64,000 nt of DNA, from NCBI RefSeq assembly GCF_008807015.1, contig NZ_CP031700.1, positions 186,001-250,000 on the forward strand, in the 5' to 3' direction. This document shows, piece by piece, positions 11,283 through 19,551 of the stretch (position 1 is the stretch's first letter; every line of letters begins with the position of its first letter). This DNA is from Neisseria zalophi (lineage in GTDB: Bacteria > Pseudomonadota > Gammaproteobacteria > Burkholderiales > Neisseriaceae). Position numbers and translations under genes: made by a program. The notes under the pieces were generated by a model, which was given only the letters and a program-made list of their open reading frames with translations, searched no databases and was not told the DNA's origin.

Positions 11283-12802
11283 TATTGGCTGCCTTTACCG
11301 GCCAAGTCGGTAATTTTCTCTAATAAACGCGCAACTCTATCCAAACTTGAATCATCCCGACTGCGTTTGTCTTCGCTTTGAGCATCGGCTTGATACTGGA
11401 AATGCTGCATAGACAGCAAACGGTCGCGGATTTGGGTAAAGGTTTCCTGTACATATTCGGCGGCTTTATCCGGATTGCCCAACCCTGCGGCAGCGTGTTG
11501 CGATGCCTCCAATAAACCACTGTATAACTCGACTTGGTGTTTCATGGCGGAAAAATAGCGCACTTCATTAAGTAAGGCTTTTTGATGGCGCAATAGTGTG
11601 GTAGCAATCAGAATTAAAGTAATGACGGGGAAAGTGTAAAATAAAATATGCCAGTTATTTTCAGGAAATAAGTTATGCTGCCATAAGTAATATGGAATAA
11701 ATAACAATAACACTAAAGAGCCAATTAAAATTAATGTTCCCACAAAACCTAATATCAAAGCATATATTTGATTAATTTTAATTTGTGTATCTGTATTTTT
11801 CAGTGCTTTTTCTAAAGATTCTTTAGCGTCTTTGATTTTACCACTCAACTCAGTCTTCAATTTAGTAATTTGCATTTTCAAACTGTTCAACTCATTTTCT
11901 TGCTGTCGTTTCTGTTCTTCGAACTGTTGTTTCTGTGCTTCGAGCTGTTGTTTCTGTGCTTCGAGCTGTTGTTTCTGCGCTTCGAGCTGCTCAATTTGAC
12001 TTTCTAACTCCTTAACTTCTTCTGCATCATTGCCTGCTTGTTTCAATTGTTCCTTTAATTGAGTAATTTCTTGTTCTCTCCGAACAATTTCTTGTTCTCT
12101 CCGAACAATTTCTTGTTCTCTCCGAACAATTTCTTGTTCTTTTTGTTGAACACCGGTTTCTAAAGTAATTGTATTGCGGTTAGGAATATTAACTCCTATT
12201 GTTCCCTTAAGGTTTACCTCCTCAAGGTTTGCTCTCTCAAGGTTTGCTCCCCAAAGGTTTGCTCCCCAAAGGTTTGCTCCCCAAAGGTTTGCTCCCCAAA
12301 GGTTTGCTCTTCTAAGGTTTGCCTCCCCAAGGTTTGCCTCCTCAAGGTTTGCTCCCCAAAGGTTTGCCTCCTCAAGGTTTGCTCCCCAAAGGTTTGCCTC
12401 CTCAAGGTTTGCTCTCTCAAGGTTTGCTCCCCAAAGGTTTGCTCTTCTAAGGTTTGCTCCCCAAAGGTTTGCCTCCTCAAGGTTTGCTCTCTCAAGGTTT
12501 GCTCCCCAAAGGTTTGCTCTTCTAAGGTTTGCCTCCTCAAGGTTTGCCTCCTCAAGGTTTGCCTCCTCAAGGTTTGCTCTCTCAAGGTTTACTGCTATAA
12601 GGATAGCTCCTGCAAGATTTACTCCTTCAAGTCTTACTCTCGCAAAGTTTACTTCTATAAGGATAGCTCCTCGAAGATCCGCTCCTCTAAGGTCCACTCC
12701 CTCAAAATTTGCCCTTTCACCTTCCTTACCGCCACTTCTCAACCATAATTCATGTTTTTCAAGAATCTGCTTTAATTCTTCTGGTGTTATTTTTCGTTCC
12801 AT
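11282..12802 (-). CDS. Pentapeptide-repeat, coiled-coil, two-helix membrane protein
   Basis: 506 residues in four parts. Residues 1-30 (ILEKHELWLRSGGKEGERA) are a leader typical of pentapeptide-repeat proteins. Residues 31-200 are pentapeptide repeats of the A(N/D)LXX type; residues 74-198 are 25 near-identical copies ending ANL in which only the two X positions vary (WG, EE, ER, RR or GE). Residues 218-340 are a charged coiled coil with exact heptad repeats (EQEIVRR x3, EAQKQQL x3). Two membrane helices lie near 347-370 and 385-404, with a soluble tail after them. No enzyme motif was seen. Pentapeptide repeats fold as a right-handed quadrilateral helix, so this is probably a membrane-anchored rod or scaffold. 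The ATG at 12802 has no strong ribosome-binding site. It is monocistronic. Confidence 0.85.
   Translation of the reverse strand: MERKITPEELKQILEKHELWLRSGGKEGERANFEGVDLRGADLRGAILIEVNFARVRLEGVNLAGAILIAVNLERANLEEANLEEANLEEANLRRANLWGANLERANLEEANLWGANLRRANLWGANLERANLEEANLWGANLEEANLWGANLEEANLGEANLRRANLWGANLWGANLWGANLWGANLERANLEEVNLKGTIGVNIPNRNTITLETGVQQKEQEIVRREQEIVRREQEIVRREQEITQLKEQLKQAGNDAEEVKELESQIEQLEAQKQQLEAQKQQLEAQKQQFEEQKRQQENELNSLKMQITKLKTELSGKIKDAKESLEKALKNTDTQIKINQIYALILGFVGTLILIGSLVLLLFIPYYLWQHNLFPENNWHILFYTFPVITLILIATTLLRHQKALLNEVRYFSAMKHQVELYSGLLEASQHAAAGLGNPDKAAEYVQETFTQIRDRLLSMQHFQYQADAQSEDKRSRDDSSLDRVARLLEKITDLAGKGSQ
11921..12139 (-). repeat. 21-bp coding repeats in the coiled coil
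   Basis: Two separate sets of three 21-bp repeats lie at about 12077-12139 and 11921-11983. They encode three copies each of the heptads EQEIVRR and EAQKQQL. The copies are nearly identical at DNA level, suggesting recent in-frame duplication. Confidence 0.85.
12209..12583 (-). repeat. 25 x 15-bp coding tandem repeat
   Basis: The array has 25 consecutive 15-bp units with the core AAGGTTTGC on the plus strand, each encoding one pentapeptide. Units differ almost only in the six bases coding the two variable residues. Because 15 is a multiple of 3, copy-number changes keep the reading frame. All frames on both strands stay open through the array, which creates false open reading frames. Confidence 0.95.
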
Positions 12803-12886
12803 CTCATTCCCTTAAATCTATTCTCTAACCACTCAAAATATTGCCGCTTATTGTATAAAAATCGTTGGCATATCAACAAAATCTTT

Positions 12887-15085
12887 TCAGACGGCCTCTA
12901 ATTTCGCAAACTTGGTATCCAACTCTTTTACCCCTTGTTTGCCAAAGTTCACCGTAAGCCGTGCCGATTCGCCTTTATTGACGGCATCAATAATGACACC
13001 GGTGCCGAATTTGGCATGACGTACGTTTTGGCCGATACGGAAACCGGCATATTCCTGCGGCAGGCTGTAGTTTTCGACCACGCGGTTTTTCACTTTGGGT
13101 GCGTCGGTAAAGCTATTGAAGCGTTGGGCGGCGGATGATAAGCGGTAAACGACGGCTTCGGGGATTTCTTCGACAAAGCGCGAAACAATGCCGAAATGGG
13201 TTTGGCCGTGCAGCAGGCGTTGTTGTGCCATGCTGATATACAGGCGTTTGCGGGCGCGGGTGATGGCGACATACATCAGGCGGCGTTCTTCTTCTAGGCC
13301 GCCGCGTTCGGCAAGGCTGTATTCGCTGGGGAAAAGCCCTTCTTCCATGCCGCTGAGGAAAACAATATCAAATTCCAGCCCTTTGGCGGCGTGTACGGTC
13401 ATTAGCTGTATGGCCTGTTCGCCCTGCCCGGCCTGATTTTCACCCGACTCCAGCGCGGCATTACTGAGAAAGGCGAGAATGGGGAACAACGGATTATCGG
13501 CGGCGTTTTCGGGCAGAATCTCAAAATTGCTTTCAGAGGGCTTAAAGGCTACGGCGGCATTGACCAGTTCGTCGAGGTTGTCGAGCCTATCTTGATGGTC
13601 GCCTTTTTGGTTTTGGTAATAGTCTATCAGGCCGCTGTCGCGGGTAATGCCGACCATCATCTCTTGCAGGGAAACGTTCGGCGCCTGTTCGCGCAGGCTG
13701 TCAATCAGGCGGACAAAGGCGGCGACTTTGGCGGCTTTCGCACCCATACCGCAGGCGGCCTGCCATAGGGAAATACCTTGTTCGGCAGCAGCCGCTTGGA
13801 TGTTTTCAATGGTGCGGGCGCCGATACCGCGCGGGGGCATATTAATCACACGCAAAAGGGCGTTGTCGTCATCGGGGTTGACCGAAAGCCGCAAATAGGC
13901 CAGCGCATGTTTGATTTCCTGCCGCTCATAAAAGCGCAAGCCGCCATAGATTTTATAGGGTACGCCGGCATGAAACAGGGCTTGTTCGAGAATGCGCGAT
14001 TGGGCATTGCTGCGGTAGAGCACGGCCATTTGATCAAGCGGCCAACCTTCTCGGCGTAGGTTTTGCGCTTCTTCAATAATAAAACGGGCTTCGTCGGTAT
14101 CAACCGAAGCGGCATAAAAGCGGATTTTTTCACCCTCGGCGGCATCGGTGCGTAGGTTTTTACCCAAGCGTTCGGCATTGTTTTCAATCACGGCATTGGC
14201 GGCGGTGAGAATATTGCCGTCCGAACGGTAGTTTTGTTCGAGTTTAATGGGTGCTTCGATATCAAATTCACGCATTAAGGCGGTCATATTACCGACATGC
14301 GCACCGCGAAAGCGGTAGATGGATTGGTCGTCGTCGCCTACGGCAAATACGGCGGTATGCTCGCCTGCCATCAGCTTGAGCCATGCGTATTGCAGTTTGT
14401 TGGTATCTTGAAATTCATCAACCAAAATATGGTTAAAGCGGTTTTGATAGTGTTGGCGCAGGGTTTCGTCGGCCTGCATGATTTCATAGCTGCGCAACAT
14501 CAATTCGGCAAAATCCACCACGCCTTCGCGTAAACAGACTTTATCGTATTCGGCATAGCATTCGATCATGCGTTGGGTGTGCGGATCGGGTGCCTGCAAA
14601 ACAGAAGCGCGCAAACCGCTTTCTTTTTGGGCGTTGATAAAGCCTTGCAGCGAACGCGGGGCGATGATTTCTTCGGCAATATTGAGCTGTTTGAGCAGGC
14701 GTTTAATCAGGGCGAGCTGGTCGCTGCTGTCGAGAATCTGAAAGGTAGCGGGCAGGCCGGCGTTTTTATGGTGTAGGCGTAAAAAACGGTGGCATAAGCC
14801 GTGAAAAGTGCCTAGCCACATGGCTCGAACATTAACCGGCAGCATGGCACTCAGGCGGGTTTGCATTTCTTTGGCGGCTTTATTGGTAAAGGTTACCGCC
14901 ATAATGCTATGCACACTGGCCTGCCCGCTTTGCAACAACCAGGCGATGCGGGTGGTGAGTACGCGGGTTTTGCCGCTGCCCGCCCCGGCAAGCACCAGCG
15001 CAGATTGGGGCGGCCAAGTAACGGCGGAAAGCTGTTCGGCATTCAAGCCTTGTAAAAGGGCGGAGGCAGTCGGGTCGGAAAACAT
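12887..15085 (-). CDS. uvrD: UvrD/PcrA-type ATP-dependent 3'-5' DNA helicase
   Basis: 732 residues, superfamily 1A helicase. Walker A GAGSGKT is at residues 34-40, followed by motif II VDEFQDTN, motif III VGDDDQSIYRFRGA, motif V MTVHAAKGLEFD and motif VI MYVAITRA. UvrD displaces the incised strand in nucleotide-excision and mismatch repair. The C-terminal tail resembles the UvrD/PcrA RNA-polymerase-binding region (FRIGQNVRHAKFGTGVI). Rep is the alternative, but this tail favours UvrD. The stop codon TGA lies inside a DUS (12886-12897), so the terminal residues EAV are DUS-encoded. Two further DUS copies lie just upstream of the start. Confidence 0.95.
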   Translation of the reverse strand: MFSDPTASALLQGLNAEQLSAVTWPPQSALVLAGAGSGKTRVLTTRIAWLLQSGQASVHSIMAVTFTNKAAKEMQTRLSAMLPVNVRAMWLGTFHGLCHRFLRLHHKNAGLPATFQILDSSDQLALIKRLLKQLNIAEEIIAPRSLQGFINAQKESGLRASVLQAPDPHTQRMIECYAEYDKVCLREGVVDFAELMLRSYEIMQADETLRQHYQNRFNHILVDEFQDTNKLQYAWLKLMAGEHTAVFAVGDDDQSIYRFRGAHVGNMTALMREFDIEAPIKLEQNYRSDGNILTAANAVIENNAERLGKNLRTDAAEGEKIRFYAASVDTDEARFIIEEAQNLRREGWPLDQMAVLYRSNAQSRILEQALFHAGVPYKIYGGLRFYERQEIKHALAYLRLSVNPDDDNALLRVINMPPRGIGARTIENIQAAAAEQGISLWQAACGMGAKAAKVAAFVRLIDSLREQAPNVSLQEMMVGITRDSGLIDYYQNQKGDHQDRLDNLDELVNAAVAFKPSESNFEILPENAADNPLFPILAFLSNAALESGENQAGQGEQAIQLMTVHAAKGLEFDIVFLSGMEEGLFPSEYSLAERGGLEEERRLMYVAITRARKRLYISMAQQRLLHGQTHFGIVSRFVEEIPEAVVYRLSSAAQRFNSFTDAPKVKNRVVENYSLPQEYAGFRIGQNVRHAKFGTGVIIDAVNKGESARLTVNFGKQGVKELDTKFAKLEAV

Positions 15086-15473
15086 GGTGATAAGGCCGTC
15101 TGAAAAAAAGATACGGTATTGTAATGGATAAGGCCGTCTGAAAGGCTATTGACTGCCCGATAAAGCGGAAAAACTTGATTCGGGTAATGTAAAAACGATT
15201 TGCCGATATGCGATTCAGACGGCCTTTTAAAAATAATCACCTTAATGATTTTTCTTTATAGTAGCCCGATGGTTATCAAACTCTAATCAATGCATCAACC
15301 GATAAAATACTTTATATTACAAACGTTAAGCATGCGCGAAATCATGTAATCACTGCAACACAGCGGGCTTAACGGAGTCTTATGGTTACCACTGGATTAC
15401 CGTTGGTGTTTAATGATGCTAAAACCACACCACACTATAATGAACCCATAATGACTCTAATAGGAGCTTCGCT
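15086..15473. other. Intergenic region with three DUS and a possible leader ORF
   Basis: DUS copies lie at 15093-15104, 15131-15142 (both AGGCCGTCTGAA) and 15214-15225 (complement). From about 15240 the region leads to the outer-membrane protein gene and contains a 31-codon ORF described separately. Nothing else is seen. Confidence 0.6.
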
Positions 15474-15477
15474 ATGA
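15382..15477 (+). CDS. Possible 31-residue leader peptide ahead of the barrel gene
   Basis: A 31-codon ORF begins MVTTGLPLVFNDAK and ends IGASL. GGAG lies four bases before its ATG. Its stop overlaps the start of the barrel gene as ATGA, the classic arrangement for translational coupling, and the ribosome-binding site of the barrel gene (AGGAGC) is inside it. No homology is recognised, and the composition gives no membrane or secretion signal. It could be a real uORF or a chance frame. Confidence 0.3.
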   Translation: MVTTGLPLVFNDAKTTPHYNEPIMTLIGASL

Positions 15478-16025
15478 AAAAAATATTATTGGCTGTTTTG
15501 ATTGCCGGTTCAGCGGCAGCAGTGTCAGCACAATCTATGTCTAGCTTTACCGGCACCGGTGTTGAAATTGGTGCAGGTGTGAGCAAAACCGATTTTAAAA
15601 ACAGCAATCTGGATGAAAAAAATAGAGCGGATTTTGCAATCCGCGGTAGCCACAATGTGGAATTTGGAAACAATTGGATCGGCGGCGGTGAAATTGCATT
15701 GAAACCGATACACCGTAAAGTTGGCACAGCCGGCTCAATTAATTTAAAGCAAAAATATGATGTCGGCCTTTCTTATGTGCACGGCTATCGCTTTGCACAA
15801 GATTTGATGGCATACGGTAAAGTAGGCTATCACTATGGCAAATTCTCTAGTACGAATAGCGGCGGAAGCCACGGTATGCATGGTGTTGGCTATGGCGTAG
15901 GGATGAAATATGCTCTGGCTCCAAATGTGGAGGCTGGCATAGAGTGGGAACAAACACGCTATAAACGCGATGATAATAAAGCAACCAACAATGCCTATAT
16001 GGCTACTGTCGGCTACCGCTTCTAA
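15474..16025 (+). CDS. Small outer-membrane beta-barrel protein (opacity/NspA-like)
   Basis: 183 residues. The signal peptide is residues 1-19 with an AVSA cleavage site. The rest alternates polar and hydrophobic residues in strand-like blocks (KYDVGLSYVHGYRF, LMAYGKVGYHYG, GVGYGVGMKYAL, NVEAGIEWEQTRY) and ends in YRF, the terminal aromatic signal recognised by the BAM complex. This fits an eight-stranded barrel of the OmpA-like/opacity superfamily, in the size range of NspA. The ligand is unknown. AGGAGC precedes the ATG, a strong hairpin terminator follows, and a short ORF overlaps the start. Confidence 0.8.
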   Translation: MKKILLAVLIAGSAAAVSAQSMSSFTGTGVEIGAGVSKTDFKNSNLDEKNRADFAIRGSHNVEFGNNWIGGGEIALKPIHRKVGTAGSINLKQKYDVGLSYVHGYRFAQDLMAYGKVGYHYGKFSSTNSGGSHGMHGVGYGVGMKYALAPNVEAGIEWEQTRYKRDDNKATNNAYMATVGYRF

Positions 16026-16578
16026 TTTGTTTACGAGCGTATATTACTGATTTCTTGATTACAACAAACCGACATAAATATAATATTAGATAATATTATA
16101 ATAATGTCGGTTTTTTTATTTCATTATTTATCTTACTCAATATTCAAGTCTTTCTATCTTATGCTTACCTACTTATCGAAAATAACTTGATTTCACATCC
16201 TGCTATCACATCCGTTGTATTCCGATTACAAAAAAGATTACTAATGTTATCTTTTTATTCTTTTGGTTTATAATTATTTTTTGGAATTTTATGCCATATA
16301 TTTTTATAATTTGAAATTTTTAATAAATTTAAATAAGATTAAAAATAGATAGTTATAATTTATTTCATTAGTCATAATAATTGTCAGGTAATATATTGAT
16401 TGCCACTACTGTTTTTTATTAATTAATATTGATATAAGTTATTGTTCGGGATAGGATGTGTACTCTAACCTGCCTATAATCAGGCAATTTTGCTGTGCGC
16501 TATGCTGTCATAAGCGACTTTCTCGGTTATTTAAAATTGAATGACCTGTTTATAAACAACCGACAGACTGATAAAGAT
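16026..16578. other. AT-rich intergenic region upstream of the response regulator
   Basis: After the terminator at 16066-16118 the sequence is extremely AT-rich with no gene, DUS or clear repeat. It probably contains the promoter of the LytTR regulator; no box can be assigned with confidence in such sequence. Confidence 0.5.
16066..16118 (+). terminator. Terminator of the outer-membrane barrel gene
   Basis: AAACCGACAT (16066-16075) pairs with ATGTCGGTTT (16104-16113), followed by a run of T. The AT-rich loop can itself pair. Confidence 0.8.
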
Positions 16579-17310
16579 ATGCTGAGTGCCATTATTGTTG
16601 AAGATGAAGTTCTTGCTGCAGAGCGCCTGAGAGTGCTGCTGGAAGAATGTAATGTCGTACTACTGAAAATTTTTCACCACGCCCAACCGGCTTTGGATTG
16701 GTTGAGCGTTCATGAAACCGATATTGTTTTTGCCGATATAGGCCTGCCGGAAATCACCGGCCTAGAGCTGGTCGAACGTATTAAACGCGTCGCCAAAAAA
16801 CAACCCGACGTTATTTTTACCACGGCATACGAAGAACACGCCTTGCGTGCCTTTGAACTAGCTGCCGCCGATTATCTGCTCAAACCCATTAAGGTATCCC
16901 GTTTACAGACGGCCTTAGAGCGTTTAAATGAAAAACATCGCGAAAAAGCCGATGATTTTACCCACTTCAAAGTGTTTAACCGCAACCGTATGGTTGAAAT
17001 TCCTTGGCAGCAGGTTCGCTATTTGATGGCCGAACACAAAACAGTATTTCTGTTTACCGGCGACGGCCAAAGCTACGAATTGCCCAAAACGCTGGTTTAT
17101 TGGGAAGAATTGTTGGGCGATAAAATTATCCGTATCCACCGTAATGCGTTGGTGTTCCGCCATACTTTGGACTGCCTGATACGCTTAGACTCCGGCGACG
17201 AAGATGACAATAACGCCACATGGGGTGCCCGTGTTTTAGATATTGAAAAACCATTGGCTGTGAGCCGCCGCCAATTGGCTGCTATCCGTAAAATTCTGCG
17301 TGAAGGCTGA
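16579..17310 (+). CDS. LytTR family response regulator (AlgR/LytR type)
   Basis: 243 residues. The N-terminal receiver domain (about 1-120) has the acidic pair Glu8-Asp9, the phospho-acceptor Asp53 (VFADIGLPE) and Lys in YLLKPIK. A linker leads to a C-terminal LytTR DNA-binding domain (about 140-243: VRYLMAEHKTVFLFTGDG, IRIHRNALV). This is the AlgR-type architecture. No sensor kinase is adjacent, so its partner is elsewhere. The ATG at 16579 gives the receiver its normal start; an in-frame upstream ATG at 16495 adds 28 residues that do not fit. The ribosome-binding site is weak. Confidence 0.9.
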   Translation: MLSAIIVEDEVLAAERLRVLLEECNVVLLKIFHHAQPALDWLSVHETDIVFADIGLPEITGLELVERIKRVAKKQPDVIFTTAYEEHALRAFELAAADYLLKPIKVSRLQTALERLNEKHREKADDFTHFKVFNRNRMVEIPWQQVRYLMAEHKTVFLFTGDGQSYELPKTLVYWEELLGDKIIRIHRNALVFRHTLDCLIRLDSGDEDDNNATWGARVLDIEKPLAVSRRQLAAIRKILREG

Positions 17311-17340
17311 TTTTGCAATTATCTGATAAAGATATAAACA

Positions 17341-17367
17341 AGGCCGTCTGAATTTTCAGACGGCCTT
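17341..17367. terminator. Inverted DUS pair between convergent genes
   Basis: AGGCCGTCTGAA faces TTCAGACGGCCT with almost no loop. It lies between the response regulator and the TlpA-like gene and can terminate both. Confidence 0.8.
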
Positions 17368-17382
17368 GTTTATATGGCTTTT

Positions 17383-17871
17383 TTATTTGGCTAGTTCCTG
17401 ATCAATGGCTTTATAGAGTTCGCCAAAATCCGGTTCACCGACAAAGGTTTTTAATAATTCACCTTTTTTATTGATAAAGAAAGAAGTCGGAGCGACTTGT
17501 ACGCCGAAATCTTTGCCTGTTTTGCCGTCGGCGTCATACATGACGGTAAACGGCAGTTTGCGGTCGGCAGCATAATTGCGCACGCTTTCAATCGGGTCGT
17601 ATGGCAGGGAAATGGCAATCACTTGAAAATCTTTGCCCTCGTAATCGTGGGCGGTTTTAATAATCTTGGGCATCTCGCTCACACAGCCGGGGCAGGACGG
17701 ATACCAGAAGTTAATTAAGGTAACTTTGCCCTGCAAATTATCATTGTTCACAACTTGGCCGTTTAAATCAGGCAATGAAAAGGCTTGAACCGGTTCGTTT
17801 TTTGGCCAAAGCACCAAACCGAGTAAAACGGCGACAACAAGGGCGGCGGCAATAGTCAGCAATTTTTTCAT
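17383..17871 (-). CDS. TlpA-like membrane-anchored thiol-disulfide oxidoreductase
   Basis: 162 residues. One N-terminal helix (about 4-21) serves as signal anchor, followed by an AhpC/TSA-like thioredoxin fold facing the periplasm. The active site is CPGC at residues 60-63 (FWYPSCPGCVSEMP), and the cis-proline loop is VAPTSFF. The family reduces disulfides, for example in cytochrome maturation, or supports oxidative defence. Its start overlaps the stop of the upstream thioesterase by 4 bases, so the two are co-translated, although no functional link is obvious. Confidence 0.88.
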   Translation of the reverse strand: MKKLLTIAAALVVAVLLGLVLWPKNEPVQAFSLPDLNGQVVNNDNLQGKVTLINFWYPSCPGCVSEMPKIIKTAHDYEGKDFQVIAISLPYDPIESVRNYAADRKLPFTVMYDADGKTGKDFGVQVAPTSFFINKKGELLKTFVGEPDFGELYKAIDQELAK

Positions 17872-18260
17872 AATGATCTATATTGAGTAAGGAAATGATA
17901 AAGTTCGGGCGGTAAATCGGTTGATCTGCCGCTTCCGCTGCTTACAGGCACCAGTGTAATGTCGGCTTCGGCGACGGTTTTTCCGGTATCGCTGCGGCTG
18001 ATGGTTTGTGTTAACACTACTTCGCGGCGTTCAACCGAGCGGATATGCGTATTAATACGCAATATCTGGTTTTCTTGTGCCGCCCGTTTATAACGGATAT
18101 CAATACGTGAAACCACCATCATCAAACCTGTCAGATGATTCAACAGATCATGCTGCTCGAAAAAAGCCCAACGCGCTTCTTCAAGGAACTCAAGATAGCG
18201 GGCGTTGTTCACATGGCCGTAACCATCGAGATGATAGCTTCTTACGCGGATTTCCGTCAT
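17868..18260 (-). CDS. YbgC-like hotdog-fold acyl-CoA thioesterase
   Basis: 130 residues with the 4HBT signature YHLDGYGHVNNARYLEFLEEARW, in which Asp, the GHVNN turn and the following helix form the active-site region. The family hydrolyses acyl-CoA or acyl-ACP thioesters; the substrate is not predictable here. It lies 3 bases downstream of the acidic hypothetical protein gene and overlaps the TlpA-like gene by 4 bases, giving a three-gene operon. Confidence 0.88.
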   Translation of the reverse strand: MTEIRVRSYHLDGYGHVNNARYLEFLEEARWAFFEQHDLLNHLTGLMMVVSRIDIRYKRAAQENQILRINTHIRSVERREVVLTQTISRSDTGKTVAEADITLVPVSSGSGRSTDLPPELYHFLTQYRSL

Positions 18261-18263
18261 GGT

Positions 18264-18623
18264 TTAGTTTAAAGTAATCGGTTGGAAAATCTCACGGCCG
18301 AGCGGCTCTTGCTCCAAATCGGTCAAGACGGTGGAAAGCTGCACATCAAACCATTCTTGAAAAATGTCGGCATCCAAGTCGGGCCACTGACTTTCGTCTT
18401 CACACCAATCGGCCAATTCGGCTGCAAAAATCTGTTCGAAGCGGGTTTCGATTTCGTCCCACACTTCATCAGCCGTTTCACACGGGCGTATCAGATAAGA
18501 ATTGGCATCGGCCTGTAAATCTTCGAGGGTAATATCCAGCGGGGTTTCAGGCAGGGATTGCAACCAATTCCAAAAAGGCTCCAATGGGATCAGTAAAAAC
18601 ACACTACGGTTCACTTCATACAT
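18264..18623 (-). CDS. Conserved acidic hypothetical protein
   Basis: 119 residues from the ATG at 18623 (MYEVNRSVFLLIPLEPF). GGAG lies seven bases upstream of this codon, which decides the start; two other in-frame ATGs further up are too close to it or lack a site. The protein is rich in Asp, Glu and Trp with no membrane segment or known motif. It resembles a conserved Neisseria protein of unknown function by length and composition only. It heads the operon with the thioesterase and TlpA-like genes. Confidence 0.7.
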   Translation of the reverse strand: MYEVNRSVFLLIPLEPFWNWLQSLPETPLDITLEDLQADANSYLIRPCETADEVWDEIETRFEQIFAAELADWCEDESQWPDLDADIFQEWFDVQLSTVLTDLEQEPLGREIFQPITLN

Positions 18624-18707
18624 GGTCATGCTCCGGCGACAGGTAAGGGGAATTATAACAAATATGTGTGAAAATCCATACGGTAGCATTGCTAAAACCA
18701 AAGCTCA

Positions 18708-18735
18708 AGGCCGTCTGAAAAATTTCAGACGGCCT
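18708..18735. terminator. Inverted DUS pair, terminator of rlmH
   Basis: AGGCCGTCTGAA and TTCAGACGGCCT with a four-base loop, just past the rlmH stop codon. Confidence 0.8.
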
Positions 18736-18750
18736 TGATAATACGCACAA

Positions 18751-19221
18751 TCATTCACGATGATAAGGATGGTTGTGCAAGATAGAAACGGCACGGTAAA
18801 GCTGTTCGGTAAGCAATACGCGCACCATGCCGTGTGGTAGCGTTAAACTGGATAAACGTATGCTCAAACGTGCCTGTTGTTTGAGGTGATCGGTCATGCC
18901 GTCGGCGCCGCCAATCACAAAACAAACATGTTCGCCGTTTTGCTGCCAGTTTTTCAGATAGTCGGCCAATTCGACCGATGTCGGTGCTTTGCCCCGCTCA
19001 TCCAGCACCACTAAAAACGCGCCCTGCGGTATGGCTTCGAGAATACGCTTTTCTTCCGCCGCCATACCTTGGGCGGCATTCACGCCCGCACCACGCTTTT
19101 CAGGTTTGATTTCTTTTAAGGTGTAGTGGATATCACGGCCAAAACGCTTGGCGTATTCGCCAACGGCTTCATCGACCCAACGCGGCATTTTGGTGCCGAC
19201 GGCTAAAACGGTTATATTCAT
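18751..19221 (-). CDS. rlmH: 23S rRNA (pseudouridine1915-N3)-methyltransferase
   Basis: 156 residues, the normal RlmH length. This SPOUT-class enzyme methylates pseudouridine 1915 in helix 69 of 23S rRNA. The knotted SAM-binding C-terminus is clear: VIGGADGMTDHL, LSSLTLPHGMVRVLLTEQLYRA and the terminal HNHPYHRE. In many bacteria it follows rsfS; here it is alone between DUS hairpins. Confidence 0.97.
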   Translation of the reverse strand: MNITVLAVGTKMPRWVDEAVGEYAKRFGRDIHYTLKEIKPEKRGAGVNAAQGMAAEEKRILEAIPQGAFLVVLDERGKAPTSVELADYLKNWQQNGEHVCFVIGGADGMTDHLKQQARLSIRLSSLTLPHGMVRVLLTEQLYRAVSILHNHPYHRE

Positions 19222-19262
19222 TTGTGCTATAAAATTCTTAAATACTGGAAAATAGATTATTC

Positions 19263-19292
19263 AGGCCGTCTGAAAACGGATTCAGACGGCCT
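19263..19292. terminator. Inverted DUS pair downstream of slyX
   Basis: AGGCCGTCTGAA at 19263-19274 pairs with TTCAGACGGCCT at 19281-19292. It lies beyond the slyX stop codon and ahead of rlmH. Confidence 0.8.
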
Positions 19293-19331
19293 GATATCTG
19301 AGTTAAAACTTAAAACAATCGTGTTTGCCGT

Positions 19332-19550
19332 TTAATAATGCGGCGGTATTTCGTCCATCAAACTATAAGGTTCGTCTGCATCACCCGGGCTTTTTTCCTG
19401 CATGCGTTGATACAGCAACCTCAATTGGGCTTGTTGTAAATCCAATGTTTGCTGCATCTTCACAATGGTATCGTTCAACGTGGCCAGCAAATCTTCCTGC
19501 AAGGCCGTCTGAATTTCCAATTCGGTAACGCGGGCTTCTAAGTCGTCCAT
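19332..19550 (-). CDS. slyX: SlyX family protein
   Basis: 72 residues from the ATG at 19550 (MDDLEARVTELEIQ). It is almost entirely a coiled coil and ends in PPHY, as SlyX proteins do. Function is unknown. A DUS lies inside the coding region (around 19502-19513, encoding IQTAL). A longer frame starting at 19571 would overlap the preceding gene and adds a Cys-rich stretch foreign to the family. It lies 1 base beyond the antiporter stop codon, so it is cotranscribed with it. Confidence 0.85.
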   Translation of the reverse strand: MDDLEARVTELEIQTALQEDLLATLNDTIVKMQQTLDLQQAQLRLLYQRMQEKSPGDADEPYSLMDEIPPHY

Positions 19551-19551
19551 A

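Noticed and set aside
12209..12583. Regularly spaced repeat considered as a CRISPR array
   Set aside because: The period is 15 bp with no unique spacers, and it encodes pentapeptides in a continuous frame.
12174..12815. Long plus-strand reading frame of about 213 codons full of RFA repeats
   Set aside because: It is antisense to the pentapeptide gene. The 15-bp period keeps every frame open, and the minus-strand frame gives a recognisable domain architecture.
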